Source of the DNA: Syngnathus acus
Lineage: Eukaryota; Chordata; Actinopteri; Syngnathiformes; Syngnathidae
DNA length: 64,000 nucleotides
Direction of reading: 5' to 3'
Assembly (NCBI RefSeq): GCF_901709675.1
Contig: NC_051108.1
Coordinates: 4,932,631-4,996,630 of the forward strand
Positions 31,801 to 42,961 of the stretch are shown in pieces. The translations under genes and the position numbers were made by a program. How positions within the stretch are numbered: position 1 is the first letter of the stretch; each line of letters opens with the position of its first letter. The notes under the pieces are model-generated. The model did no database searches. It was not told where the DNA came from and saw nothing but the letters and a program-made list of their open reading frames with translations.

Positions 31801-34800
31801 GATTGCCTCCCCAAAAAGATGAACCACTGAACTGCACTCGATACACTTCCTGTGAACAGTATATTGATCTGGTTTATTTTATTTGTTTACTTTATTTCAG
31901 TTAAGCTAATTGCTCCAAGTCTGCTTTGCTTTGCCCTATATTGTCCTCAGTGTTGCCTTGCCATCTGGTGGACGGACCAAAGTTCAAAGATCAAGTTGTC
32001 AGCAATCCTTCCCTGCACATTTCTAATGTAGGCAGGGACATTTTATGACTTTATGATCATCTGACGTCAAGATTTTCCCGTCAGTGCCCAATGACTACGT
32101 CTGTCGCCGTCCAGTGAATGTTCATTCCCAGCCGTGTGTCTGCTCCTTTTCTTCAGTTTGTAAATCCTTGATAGTGAAACAGGTAATCTGCTAAGAAGAC
32201 TGAATCTGTCACTGCGTTTGGATAGATAATCCGCTAAGAAGCAGTTCGGCCCGGTTCTTGAACTTTTGTGAGGCTACCACCATCTGAGAGGTTGTTCTTC
32301 ATTACTTGCGCCTTTTTGGGTTGGTTACTGCTGAACCACAAAAGGGGACATGAGATGAAATGGTAAGAGATTAAATTTTGCTCTGCCATGACCAGGTTGA
32401 GTTCACATGCATCTTAAAGTATTCTCAGGTAACGTCACCACGGTTCTCGGGCCGAGATCATGATTCATGGTCACACAGTTACCATGTCACTGTGAGAACA
32501 GCTGTACTACAGTACATTACATTTAAAGAGGCCATAAACTGATTAAGTCAGATGTGGCAATTATTTACGCGCACACGTAAAGTCCAAGCAACGCTTTGAC
32601 TGTGTGTATGTATATATGTACAGCTGCACAGTTGGAAAGCACACACATGCACAAGCAAACTGAACTTCCTATTTAATGGAAGTGCAAAGTCAGCATGAAC
32701 CAGGAAGCGGATGGTAAGCCCAGTCATTGTTCGGCTAAATAGAATGTTCCTGCACTGACACTGCGGTTGACAGCTTCAATTTGAAAAGGAATTGATCCGA
32801 CCCGTACGGTTCACAAGGAGTAACAGTCCGGAAATGTAACGTGTGTCTACAGTACATATTTTCCATTGCTGCTAACTTAACTATTGTTTTTTTTCCCTTC
32901 CTAAACCATGTCTTGTATAATGTTGAACAGATTTTTAAAAAAAAATTTTTTACACATTCATATTCCAAATATATTAATATATATTAAATATTCTGCATAT
33001 ATGGACATTTGATTCAGCAGTTCAGAGAATGGATGATGAATGGAATTGGTTATTAAATTGACAGATTTTGAAATACAGCTGGGCATGAGAAAAGCTTTGA
33101 GATCAATTATCATCAATGTCTGATGTCACAGACATTCTTTAGAGTGATTGCAATCACAAAAGCATTTTAGCAAGGATTATTTGTATCCGTTTTGACTGTT
33201 CAACAAGCTGGACGTGAGGCAAATTGGAAGTTTTCATTGTCTTTGTTGTTAAGTGCTTTGTTAGAGCTGTAGCTTTTGTGAAATCCATTCATCCATTTTT
33301 TGTGTGCTATATAAATAAAGTTGTGTTGTATAGCTTGTCTCAGACTTAGACAAGAAAATTGTTTTTGTGGTAGAGTGATTTCAAAACTGGTTTTGTTTTA
33401 CCTTAAAGCAAAACTCTCATTTACTTTTGCAAACAGAAATACACTCAAGTTAATACTTCCGTGGATTAATATAATTTATAGTTTTCTCCGAAACAGAAGA
33501 CATGAAATTCCAAATGCAATACTTATCGTATTTGTGTTCTATCCAGTCCAACCCAGCGGCGCCTGGAAAGCGGACTTTAAACCGATGATGATGTTCTATG
33601 CATTGTTTTCAAAGGAAATAAAACAGGAGGCCAAGGAAGTGAGACCCGAATCCAAAGGGCAAGCTGCTCAGCCTCTGAAGAGAGAGAAGTCTGTAGGAAA
33701 TGTTGCCAACTTGGTTCAGAGGATGAGTACCATCGGGATTCCAACTGGGGGTTTCCAGCCACGACCATCATCTACCACAAAGAGTAAGAAATGGCTGCAA
33801 AATGATTCAGCTTTTTTTTTTTTTTTCATTACATTTTTGTTGCAGATGTACTGTTAAGTAATAATAATTAAAAACAAAAAAAAAATCGACAGCTGACTTT
33901 ACTTTCTGTGAACCTGGATGTTTTTTTCAGGATTTGTACAGTCATGAAAAACCTATGGTTTAAAAGTTAAGGAAATTTAAAAAGCAGGGGATTAACTATT
34001 TAACGGTACTTTCAGTTTATGGTGTGAAAAATATACGTTTCTCAACATATTATATATTAGCAAAAATACAATCGTAATCATTTAGTCCAAAAATCATTTG
34101 TGATTAACAAAAACAAAAAAAAAAAAAAAAAAATAGATCAGGTTGGTGCAGGTTTCACACGCCCATGTTGTACTACTTATAAAAATTTGTCAGTTAACAC
34201 ATTCACTGCAATTGACAGCAAGAGATGCCAATTATGATAAGCAGTGGTTAAACTCAGCACCAACTTAATATAAATATAAATAGTATATATAAATAGTGTC
34301 CTTGCTGCTGCGCTCTCCCGCTGAAACATCCCACATGTAACCGTTCTCGTCTCCATTTTCTTAATCTTGCTTTTACTTCCTACATTTGACATGTTTACAC
34401 TGCTTACAGTCTCATACCGCCTCCGCTTTTTTTAATCCTAGAGGCCCTTGCACGTATGAACATGTGAAAAAGCAAACAGGTGAAGTTACGCAGCCGGTTT
34501 GTTTACTACCTCCCTGCCTATCGTCTTTTCACAGAGCTGAAGAAGAGACAGTGCAAAGTCTTGTTTGACTATCAGCCGCAGAACGAAGATGAACTGGAGT
34601 TAAAAATTGGAGATATTTTAGACGTCACCGAAGAGGTATTTTCAACATTCGATCTACTTTCTAAGATGCAAGTCAAATTGACTTTTTTTTCGTCCGCTTC
34701 GTATGATAAGGCTGAAAGATAGAAAAAGAAAGGTGAATTCTTGTTTTGTTTGATTTACGGTTGAACGATTTAACTGTTTGTCGTGTATCAGGTTATATAA

Positions 34801-37800
34801 CCTTGTAATGCGCAAATGCAGAGTGCACGTCAGAGAGGAAACGGGGTGTTGGCATAAAATTTGTGTGGCATGTTTCCACTTACTGCAAAACAGGTTTGTT
34901 ACACTTTGCAATTCCACGAATATGGAAGATTTTATAACCTTTAAATGTATGCCAAGTAAGAAACAAATTCTATAGTCGGGGAAAGGTAGCCAGCTTTTGT
35001 CAACAGGAATTTTAATTTGGCTATTCATGTGCGCAGGTTGAAGAGGGTTGGTGGAGCGGCATCATCAACGGCAAGTCAGGACTCTTCCCTTCCAACTTTG
35101 TCAAAGAATTGGATGTTGCAAAAGAAGACGGAGAATCAAATGATACGACACCAGAGGAGGCTGGTAAGAATCAGAGCGCAAATGAAAAGACAAATGTAGG
35201 AGGTCATGGCGCACTACGTTTTAAAAAAAATAAAATAAAAAATGGAACTGCTGTGGCCACAGGGAACACAAATGTAAAGTGAGTTTATTTAGTGGGATGT
35301 CAGTTGGGACGCAAGAATGGAGGCTGCATGTGAGTAAGACCTACACTAGATGGTGCTGTTAATTTTTTTTTTCTTTTTTGCTGCCTCATGTCAGGTGACT
35401 TGGAGTCATCAGTATATTTGCCTCCAACCTGTAATATAATGAGGGCAAAATTTATATCTGGACTACTCACTTTTTGTATCTTCTCCACAGATGGTGTAGA
35501 AAACACAGTGACACCATCATCACCAACACCTTCAGGCAATGGAGCTATTGTCCAGCCCAAAAAAATCCAACGTATTGGTTTTGGCGATATTTTCAAAGAA
35601 GGGTCAGTGAAATCAAAGGTCCGAATCCCTAATTTGGAGCCGGAAGAAAAAAAGGAAAATGTGAGTTTGATTACATTCCTTAATGTTGTTTTTTTTTTTT
35701 TGTTTTGTTTTTTTGTATGGGACTTCCACAATGAAGTTTAAAAAAAAAAGGCAGAACAATTCTATGAGGCCACATTTTTTTGTAAAGTGACGCCATGGTA
35801 CCGTGAATGATGTATGACCTTCAGAATTGCTAAAAACTTGGAAAACAACCACAGTCGTAAATAATTATTGTAACTAGTGATTGATATGGATTTTTTCAGG
35901 TACATGCAGATTCTGCTATTAGGCAGGAATAGAACATTGTTTATTGATTTAATGGGATGATAAATTAAAAAAATATATATACTAGGGATAAAATAACATT
36001 TTAAAATTCTCCCTTTCTCTATCTCTCCTCTCTCCCTTCTTTTTTCTTCTCAACAGCCATTGCAATATCTTTCAACCACTAACTCAGCTTCTATAGTTCT
36101 GTGCTACTCACACACGCTCCCAACCCCAATAGCACATAGCGTTTAATATCTCCATTTGGCATTGAATAATTCCCATACAGTATTACTGTATACTTCTCAT
36201 CTAGCTTTTCACTCATTGTAGTCAGTAATATCGGCAGTTGCAATTGAAGGTTTCCTTTCGTGGAGCACAAAAGGAAACTTCAAATCAGTTCTCAGCTTTG
36301 TCTGTGCATTAATTCATTCATCTATTTTCTTTAACGTTTAACATCCCAAAGAAATTAAAATGATACCTTAAAAAAAACGACTGTCTTGTACTCCGATGAA
36401 AACTTTTTTTTTTTAAATTCCTTTAACTCCTTCCTTGTCCATTGATGTCCTATAAATCATTTCCATCTTTCATGTTTTGTTTGCTCCATTTCAGCCAATC
36501 CCTTCATTACCATCAGTCGCAAAGCCCGCCTTTCCCAACGTGATCGAAATGCACAAGGGCGAAGGAGATAGCAACTCTAAAGGTAAAATACATCCCCGAG
36601 TCTTTTTTTTTTTTACCTGTTCTTTTATATCCTATAAACCCCCTTCTGAATATCCTTCAATCTCTGTATCCAAAGCGAAAGAGTTCTGTAAGGTCATCTT
36701 CGCTTTTGAGGCTACAAATGAGGATGAACTGACTTTGCACGAGGATGACATAATCTCTATCATAAGCAAGGTAAGATGTAGCTCAATGTCGGATTGCATA
36801 AGCATACAAATGGCTTCATACAGTTAGAATTCAAATTGAGCGTGTCATTTATATGTCACCTGTGGTTTTCAGTCCCTCCAAACAATTTGGATTTTTTTTT
36901 TTGCGTGAACTAGTGACCTAAAATGCATTTTGCCTCTCATATTAGTTTGGTCTGATGTCTCTGCATGCTCACAAAACCAAAAAGATTAATTAAAGCAAAC
37001 AGTGCATACCTGCGGTTGCCACACATACTAGAACTATATAATTAACATTTTGGCATGAATCATAAGAGTGACTTAATGACAAAATGAGCTTTCAGTTTGA
37101 TAAGAGGTGCGAGTAGGGACTAAAATTTGGAGAAGTTATGATAACGTCATTGCATCGAGACAGCAATTGATTTCGTGTCTGAATTACTACTGTTTATTTG
37201 CACACTATGTTCTGCTTTGTTTCAAGTGTTATTAAATTAATTTAAATAAGTCCCGCTGGAGCTTATCACCATTAGTTTATAAAGTATTATATGTATATGA
37301 AATGATTTTTCCAAGTTTAATTTTTCATTTTTAATTGGCTTTGTTTTTTTTTGACAGGTATCGGGATATCTATTTAATTAGAGCACACTAGGAGGCTTTC
37401 ATTATCACGTTGGAATGACTTACCTCAAACCTTCATATTTAATTAGATTTAATTGATTTGAATCCTTCAATTTGAAATGTAATAATTGCATTGCAAATTG
37501 AGTAAAAAAAAAAGTTCCAAGCAATGTTTTTAAATTCAAATTTAACCAAATATTTTTTGTGGGTTCATTTCAGCGAATGAGATCATTTCAATAACCATTT
37601 TACTATATAATCTGAAGGGACAATAGTCACAAAATTTTCAGGTGACTTTTTAAGTTATTGGAATTGGCCTTGCCGGGGGTCAACCAAACAATTCAGTCAA
37701 CAAAAGCATTTCGGAAACATGAATCATAGATTGAAGAAATGAACCAGGAAATGCAAACATCTGGTTTCCCAGCACCTGCAGATTTCTGTCCTATCCCGAC

Positions 37801-40800
37801 TGATGTGAGTTTTTGACATTTGCATCCCCTCCTTGCTACTTTGTGACAGGACACAGGAGAGCCCGGGTGGTGGCGAGGAGAGGTTGGTGGCAAAGAAGGT
37901 GTCTTTCCTGACAACTTTGTAACCATGCTGTCTGACACAGAAAAAGAGGTAAGGTTAGTTTAATGAAAATAGTTTCCCACTAAAAATCTGAAAGTCCTTT
38001 TTAACTGTTTTAGCAATACAAAGCATGATTCCGTTAAACTGGAGCTGCAGATATAACCAAAATGGACTACGATATATGTAATAATTGAAAAAAATAGGGA
38101 CAGGCTCACAATCTAATAATGTCTAATTCAAACCGATGATATTGATCGGTTTTGACAATTCATAAATTCGTTCCTGTATCCACGTATACATCTGTATTAT
38201 TTTTTGCGTGTTATAACTTTTTACAGTATAGAATCCGAGTCTTTAAAAAAAATAAAAATAATTCCGCTTTATTATGTATATTGTTCAAGCCATCACTTAT
38301 GGAAGGATTTAATCTACCACAGCAAAAACATTTCTGCTGTTGTTTTTCAGGCTTTTCTATCTCGAGGGTCGCGCAAGTCCTCACTCAAGCAAGATTCTGA
38401 AGAGGTAGGAGGATACCAGCCGTGTCCTTCACAAAAATTGCTTGGTGAAAGAATGATAATGGAGACATTGTGGCGTTAACAACATCGTGACATTAAATTT
38501 TCCAGACAGTCGGAAAAAATTATGCTTGTTAATAATTCTGTAAAATAATTGTTATTCCAAAAAGAAAAATCTTCAGTAAGAGTGGTAATCATAATAGTTT
38601 ATCTATTGATTTAAATTTGTTTTGCTTGATGATATCATGAAAGTGTGATTGTGAGTTGTGTGTGTGATACAGTAAAATCCCCAGCTAGTGCCATTATGGA
38701 AAACAGGACTTTAGCATTTGTGTTTGTAGTAACAATGTTTGTAGCAGTTCAACCCAAGCCACATGCAGCTCATTCCAATTAAAGCATCTTATGGGAATAT
38801 CTTTATTTAGACCAAATTGAATCGAGTGTTCCTGCTTACTGTACGTCACTGTGTGATGTTATTTCTCTATTTAAGATAAGAATCTCTGTCTCTTATTGAG
38901 TACCAGTAAACTACTTGCTCTGGCCTACTTTTCACATTTTTTTTTTATTATTAATTATTATTATATCATTTCAGAAACCAAAGAAGCCACCTCCACCGTC
39001 AAAACACATAGGTAAGAACCTCAGACTCATTAAATGTTATTGGTTTTTGTTTATTTATATACAGAGCTTACGGTTGGTATTTGTTGCATGTTGCCAACAT
39101 GTGTTTCCAGTTGTCAGGGTTAGGGCTAATGTGTTAATTAGCCATATGTTGCACTGTTCAAACGTCAGCAGTCTCCAATCTCCTCCCACTCGACAAGACT
39201 GAGAGATTTGTTGATCAGGCGTCGAAGAACAATCACATTTATTTCCCCCCCCCATAAAAATCCAATTTCTAATTCTCCTTGCACTCGTTGAAACAAAAAA
39301 AATGACTTTATTTAAAAAATATTTTGCTCTTTTTCCCCTCCCCCTTTTGGGATTTGCTTTCATTATCGTGATTTTTTTTTCCCAGCACGGTTTTCCTCAA
39401 TATTTACTTGCATCCGCTTCCATAGCTATAGTTGATTAAAAAAAAAATATATATAAATAAATCACAGTATTTTTCCTTTCTCAAATTGGGACCGAATTGG
39501 TGCCCATTCTGATATTTCATGTATGCCAAGCCTCAACTGGCTCAAACACTATTTCTGTAAGTATTTACATGCATTTTCTTGTTCTTATAGTTTCAAACAA
39601 GTATGTGGAGGTCCACTCTAGAACATGTCACAAACGATTTTCATAGACTAAAAATAGGGCAAAGAGTTGTTTTCTTCTCTTTCCTCAGGAAGGTACAACA
39701 TAGAGTACCCAACCACAAGCACGATACATGCAGCTTTTTATTCAGTGTTTTTCTTTTTTTCTTTAGTCCACTGTATAGCAAAAACATGATTTATCTCAGT
39801 TTGTGATTTATTGTTTACTTTAAAAAAAAAAAAAAAAAAAAATCTTTTTTTCATGCTTTAACAGCTCTCAAACCAGAGGTTCCCAGCGCTGACAAGAAGC
39901 CTCATGCCATCAGGCCAGAGGACAAAGGTACAAAGTCCTTCATTCTCATTTTATGCATTAACTCGAGGGGTGGCGAGTTGGCAGGCAATCAATGGGATAG
40001 TTTGCTGTAATCGTTTCTGGAAACCCAATTGCTATAATGGAGCGTAACTATGGAAATAATCAATGGTGACTTACCCACGTGTGCCTATCTTGAGCTGTTG
40101 AATGGTGAACGCTGGATGTTAGTCTTCGTTTAATTAGGTGTGGCTGAAAATAATGATTACCTCAAACACTTGTGCAACAAGCTATTACGGTAAGGGTAAT
40201 TGATTCATGTCGGGCCACAAAATGCTTGATTGACGCGGTTTATATTAACAATCAAATAATTTCATCAACCGTTATGGGTTTTTGCTGTCTATCGCATGAT
40301 ACCATCTCGACTAGTTGTTTCAGATTTCATTAGGCTGTTTTGGTATTTAACTTGCTCACATCCTTTCAGTGAGTTTCTCCATGATTAAGTATATCTCCAA
40401 ATCTCTTGGATCCATTTCAGTTGACAGGGCGATCCCAGAGCCAAAACCATCCAAGCCTGCTGCACCACTCCCACCCAAAAAGCCTGTCCCGCCTCCAGGC
40501 AAAGGCAGACAAGGAAACCTCCCACCAAAGCGGTCAGACAAGCCTCTGACTCCATCACCAAATTTGAAGTATGTGTTTCTTCTGTTCTCCCAGGATCTGT
40601 GATATTATGATGTCTTGAGCCACTTCTACCCTTCTGTATAATTATTTCTTTTCCTACCAGGCACAATGGGGAAATCCCTACATCTCGTCCAAAGCCTGAC
40701 TTGGATCTATTACTTCCCCCAAAACCCAAAACGCCCTCAGCGGACACAGGGGAGAAAAACTTCGAATCACGTATGAATGATTTAATTTTTCCCTCTCCAA

Positions 40801-42961
40801 CAACTGGTTGCTTTTTCAAATTTTTGCATGCAGAGAGGCTTGAACTCATTAACCTCCAGACTCCATGCTCGAGGCTTTACGGATGTACTTCTGCTTCTGA
40901 GTCTGTTCACCAAATTACATATACTTGTCAGCAGGCCTGCACAATTGAATCTGTTTTTTTATTGTTTGGCCTTTTAATATTTTTTTTGATATTAAACAAA
41001 TTGTTTATTTTTGCGCCCTTAGTGGCTTCGGCAGCCTGCTGATGTGCAATCTTTCAAGGATGCAACAATAAAAAAAATTGTTTTCCTCTGATCTTATTGA
41101 CAAGTCTTTCTTTCTCAACAGCGCTAATTAGTTTTGACGAGGTTTCATCCAACTCAGAAAAGCTGTCTCATCCCACTGCTAACAGACCAAAGATTATCGG
41201 CCGGAGGTTGCCCGCCCAATTTGGTGGAGGACATTCGGTGAGCACCAACTAATTCTTGTTTTAATTTTAGTTTTCATTCGTATTTGGTAAAATTAATCAT
41301 ATTTGAAAAAATATCACGTTTTAAAATTCATACAATGTATTGGTACTATTATTCTTATTAAACAATGATATTATTATATAATTAAACAAAACTTCCTTGC
41401 AGCCCAACAAGGAAATTGTCCTGGACAAAGCTTTCAAGTTAGATGAGGAGGATGGTGCCAAAATAAGGCCTCTAGAACCCAGAAAGGTAATTTTGATTAC
41501 TTTTGAAACGACTTTTTATCATGGTCAACTTTTAATAACCATCAGAGACCTGACTAAGTGTTTTTTAAATTAAGTAACACAAATGCTCTCTTGAATCAGT
41601 TAAATATAATCAGGTTTTGGTCTTGTCAATAAAACCAAAATAAATCAGTGCATTTTTACAAGCAATGCTTAGGTAAACAGCATAAAGTGTTGCTGTGCTC
41701 CATGTTTGTGGATCACACCCACAAAAAAATAAATAAAAATCATATCAAGGTAGTTGAAGCGTGTATGGTTGTGTGACAAGATAATAGCTTGCCGGTCATG
41801 CGAGGAAGTCGATCACGTCGCATTAGCATTTCGCTTTAGTGTGCTACCAATAATAGCAAGTGAAAGCTATTGTTCACCCCGAAGATTTTCACAATGGGTT
41901 GTTGTCTGGCCGTATTAAGTAATAATTTCATCAGATTTGTTTTTCATTCATTTCCCTTGCTGAAACTCTGGTTAAATGGTAGTATTCCTAAATATTCCTA
42001 TTACTGATTTTATACAGTAGTATCTATTTTTTGTCTCTCACTCTCCATTCCTTTCTCTCCCTGAACTCCCCTCCCATTTAGCCTTCTACACACAACTCGT
42101 CCCCTTTGCCGCCATTCCATAAACCCAGTGTGGAGGCCAAACCCAACCCAGCATCCACAAACTTAAGCTCAGACAGCAGTTTTCTGGGCAGAGAAGATCC
42201 CAAATCCCAGGTGGAAGATCTTAGAAGTCAGATGAAGGATCTTCTGCTATCAGTGGAGCTGTTCAAGGCCCAGCAAATGTAATTATTACATAGAATAAGA
42301 ACACATATTGTTTAATCTTGCGGAAATTAAAGACTACTAACGGTTGAAAAAACAAATAGCTATTTAAACCATAGCTGCAAACACATTTTGTATTTATCAG
42401 CCTATATAGTTCTGCCTGCTTGCCAATGAATGGTCAATCTAAATTCACAATTTGTTACACGAGTTACATGTATGTGAAAAAATGCAGTTGAAAATGTCCC
42501 TATTAAATTCCCAAACTCCATGTTTTGACTCATTTGCTAATTAACACTTGTGCATACTTCTAGGAAAGAAATAACAGAGCTTCGTGGAGAACTGGATGAG
42601 GAAAGGAAAAAGCGTGTAGCCCTGCAGGTAGTATTGATCTCCATAAAAACACATGCTGGGTTGTCTACATTTATTATGCCAAATATTGATGGATTCACTA
42701 ATAGGCAAAAATGACATATATCAACTTGGATGTTCATGATTTAACATGTATATCACTACTGTCCTTTGCGATACATTATATATCACCATTATAATTAGCA
42801 TATCATGTTTCTTCCGTTAAGTCTATTCACAGCAAGATTCCTCCAAGCCACAGCGGGGGGCTGGAGAAAAATTCGTCTTAACCTTGGCTCTGAGTGTTTT
42901 ACATTCTGTGTCCTGTCAGATGGAGCTAAATAAGCTAAAGATGGCGATCCACTCAACGTGA
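28895..42961 (+). CDS. CD2AP: CD2AP (CD2-associated protein), complete coding gene
   Basis: Nineteen coding exons with every phase consistent, 1926 bases, 641 residues (human 639). Three SH3 domains: residues about 1-57, 113-172 and 275-332. Next come Pro-rich segments (KPKKPPPPS, about 356-364; [10 protein letters not shown], about 403-412), a capping-protein-interaction motif [17 protein letters not shown] (exon 15), and a C-terminal coiled coil (about 583-637) ending MAIHST. Family knowledge: CD2AP is a cytoplasmic scaffold linking CD2, nephrin/podocin, Cbl and endocytic proteins to actin and capping protein; its loss causes podocyte disease in mammals. SH3KBP1 (CIN85) is the paralogue, but residues such as [21 protein letters not shown] and the TNFRSF21/OPN5 neighbours favour CD2AP. 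The start is a single ATG plus G in exon 1 with G at -3 and +4. Confidence 0.96.
31489..31646 (+). CDS. CD2AP: CD2AP exon 2 (SH3-1)
   Basis: 158 bases after ccggagcag, donor GTAAAA. SH3 signature residues [33 protein letters not shown] and NFVK are present. Confidence 0.96.
33615..33783 (+). CDS. CD2AP: CD2AP exon 3 (SH3-1/SH3-2 linker)
   Basis: 169 bases from acceptor tgttttcaaag to donor GTAAGA. Reads [14 protein letters not shown], then [20 protein letters not shown] and PTGGFQPRP, matching the conserved CD2AP linker. Confidence 0.94.
34535..34635 (+). CDS. CD2AP: CD2AP exon 4 (SH3-2, first half)
   Basis: 101 bases after cttttcacag, donor GTATTT. Reads [20 protein letters not shown] and [14 protein letters not shown]. 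Confidence 0.95.
35037..35163 (+). CDS. CD2AP: CD2AP exon 5 (SH3-2, second half)
   Basis: 127 bases after gtgcgcag, donor GTAAGA. Reads [20 protein letters not shown] and FVKELDV, then an acidic stretch. Confidence 0.95.
35491..35660 (+). CDS. CD2AP: CD2AP exon 6 (linker with [10 protein letters not shown])
   Basis: 170 bases after ttctccacag, donor GTGAGT. The conserved [20 protein letters not shown] block is intact, followed by a Glu/Lys-rich end. Confidence 0.94.
36495..36582 (+). CDS. CD2AP: CD2AP exon 7
   Basis: 88 bases after tccatttcag, donor GTAAAA. Short Pro/Ser linker ([16 protein letters not shown]) before SH3-3. Confidence 0.88.
36676..36770 (+). CDS. CD2AP: CD2AP exon 8 (SH3-3, first half)
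   Basis: 95 bases after gtatccaaag, donor GTAAGA. Reads [20 protein letters not shown] and [11 protein letters not shown]. Confidence 0.95.
37850..37948 (+). CDS. CD2AP: CD2AP exon 9 (SH3-3, second half)
   Basis: 99 bases after tttgtgacag, donor GTAAGG. Reads [20 protein letters not shown] and DNFVTMLSD. Confidence 0.95.
38351..38404 (+). CDS. CD2AP: CD2AP exon 10
   Basis: 54 bases, phase 0, reading [18 protein letters not shown] between ttgtttttcag and GTAGGA. No counterpart in the human isoform I remember, so it may be alternative; removal keeps the frame. Confidence 0.75.
38975..39011 (+). CDS. CD2AP: CD2AP exon 11 (Pro-rich)
   Basis: 37 bases after tatcatttcag, donor GTAAGA. Reads [12 protein letters not shown], equivalent to the Pro-rich motif after SH3-3. 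Confidence 0.93.
39865..39927 (+). CDS. CD2AP: CD2AP exon 12
   Basis: 63 bases after gctttaacag, donor GTACAA. Reads [20 protein letters not shown]. Confidence 0.87.
40421..40568 (+). CDS. CD2AP: CD2AP exon 13 (Pro-rich)
   Basis: 148 bases, donor GTATGT. Reads [20 protein letters not shown] then a Gly/Lys/Arg stretch, matching the second Pro-rich segment. A second acceptor, cctttcag ending at 40369, would add 17 codons in frame. Confidence 0.9.
40661..40770 (+). CDS. CD2AP: CD2AP exon 14
   Basis: 110 bases after ttcctaccag, donor GTATGA. Reads [20 protein letters not shown] and [10 protein letters not shown]. Confidence 0.9.
41122..41237 (+). CDS. CD2AP: CD2AP exon 15 (capping-protein-interaction motif)
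   Basis: 116 bases after tttctcaacag, donor [26 protein letters not shown] then [17 protein letters not shown]. The spacing L-x-H-x-T-x-x-R-P-K-x6-P matches the CPI motif known to bind CapZ in CD2AP, CIN85 and CARMIL. Confidence 0.95.
41403..41486 (+). CDS. CD2AP: CD2AP exon 16
   Basis: 84 bases, phase 0, after cttccttgcag, donor GTAATT. Reads [20 protein letters not shown]. Confidence 0.9.
42082..42278 (+). CDS. CD2AP: CD2AP exon 17 (start of coiled coil)
   Basis: 197 bases after tcccatttag, donor GTAATT. A Ser/Pro-rich half, then [20 protein letters not shown] as the coiled coil begins. Confidence 0.93.
42564..42627 (+). CDS. CD2AP: CD2AP exon 18 (coiled coil)
   Basis: 64 bases after acttctag, donor GTAGTA. 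Reads [20 protein letters not shown] with heptad-like leucines. Confidence 0.92.
42920..42961 (+). CDS. CD2AP: CD2AP exon 19 (C terminus)
   Basis: 42 bases after gtcctgtcag, reading [13 protein letters not shown] and TGA at 42959-42961; equivalent to the end of the mammalian coiled coil. Confidence 0.92.
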   Translation: MELNKLKMAIHST

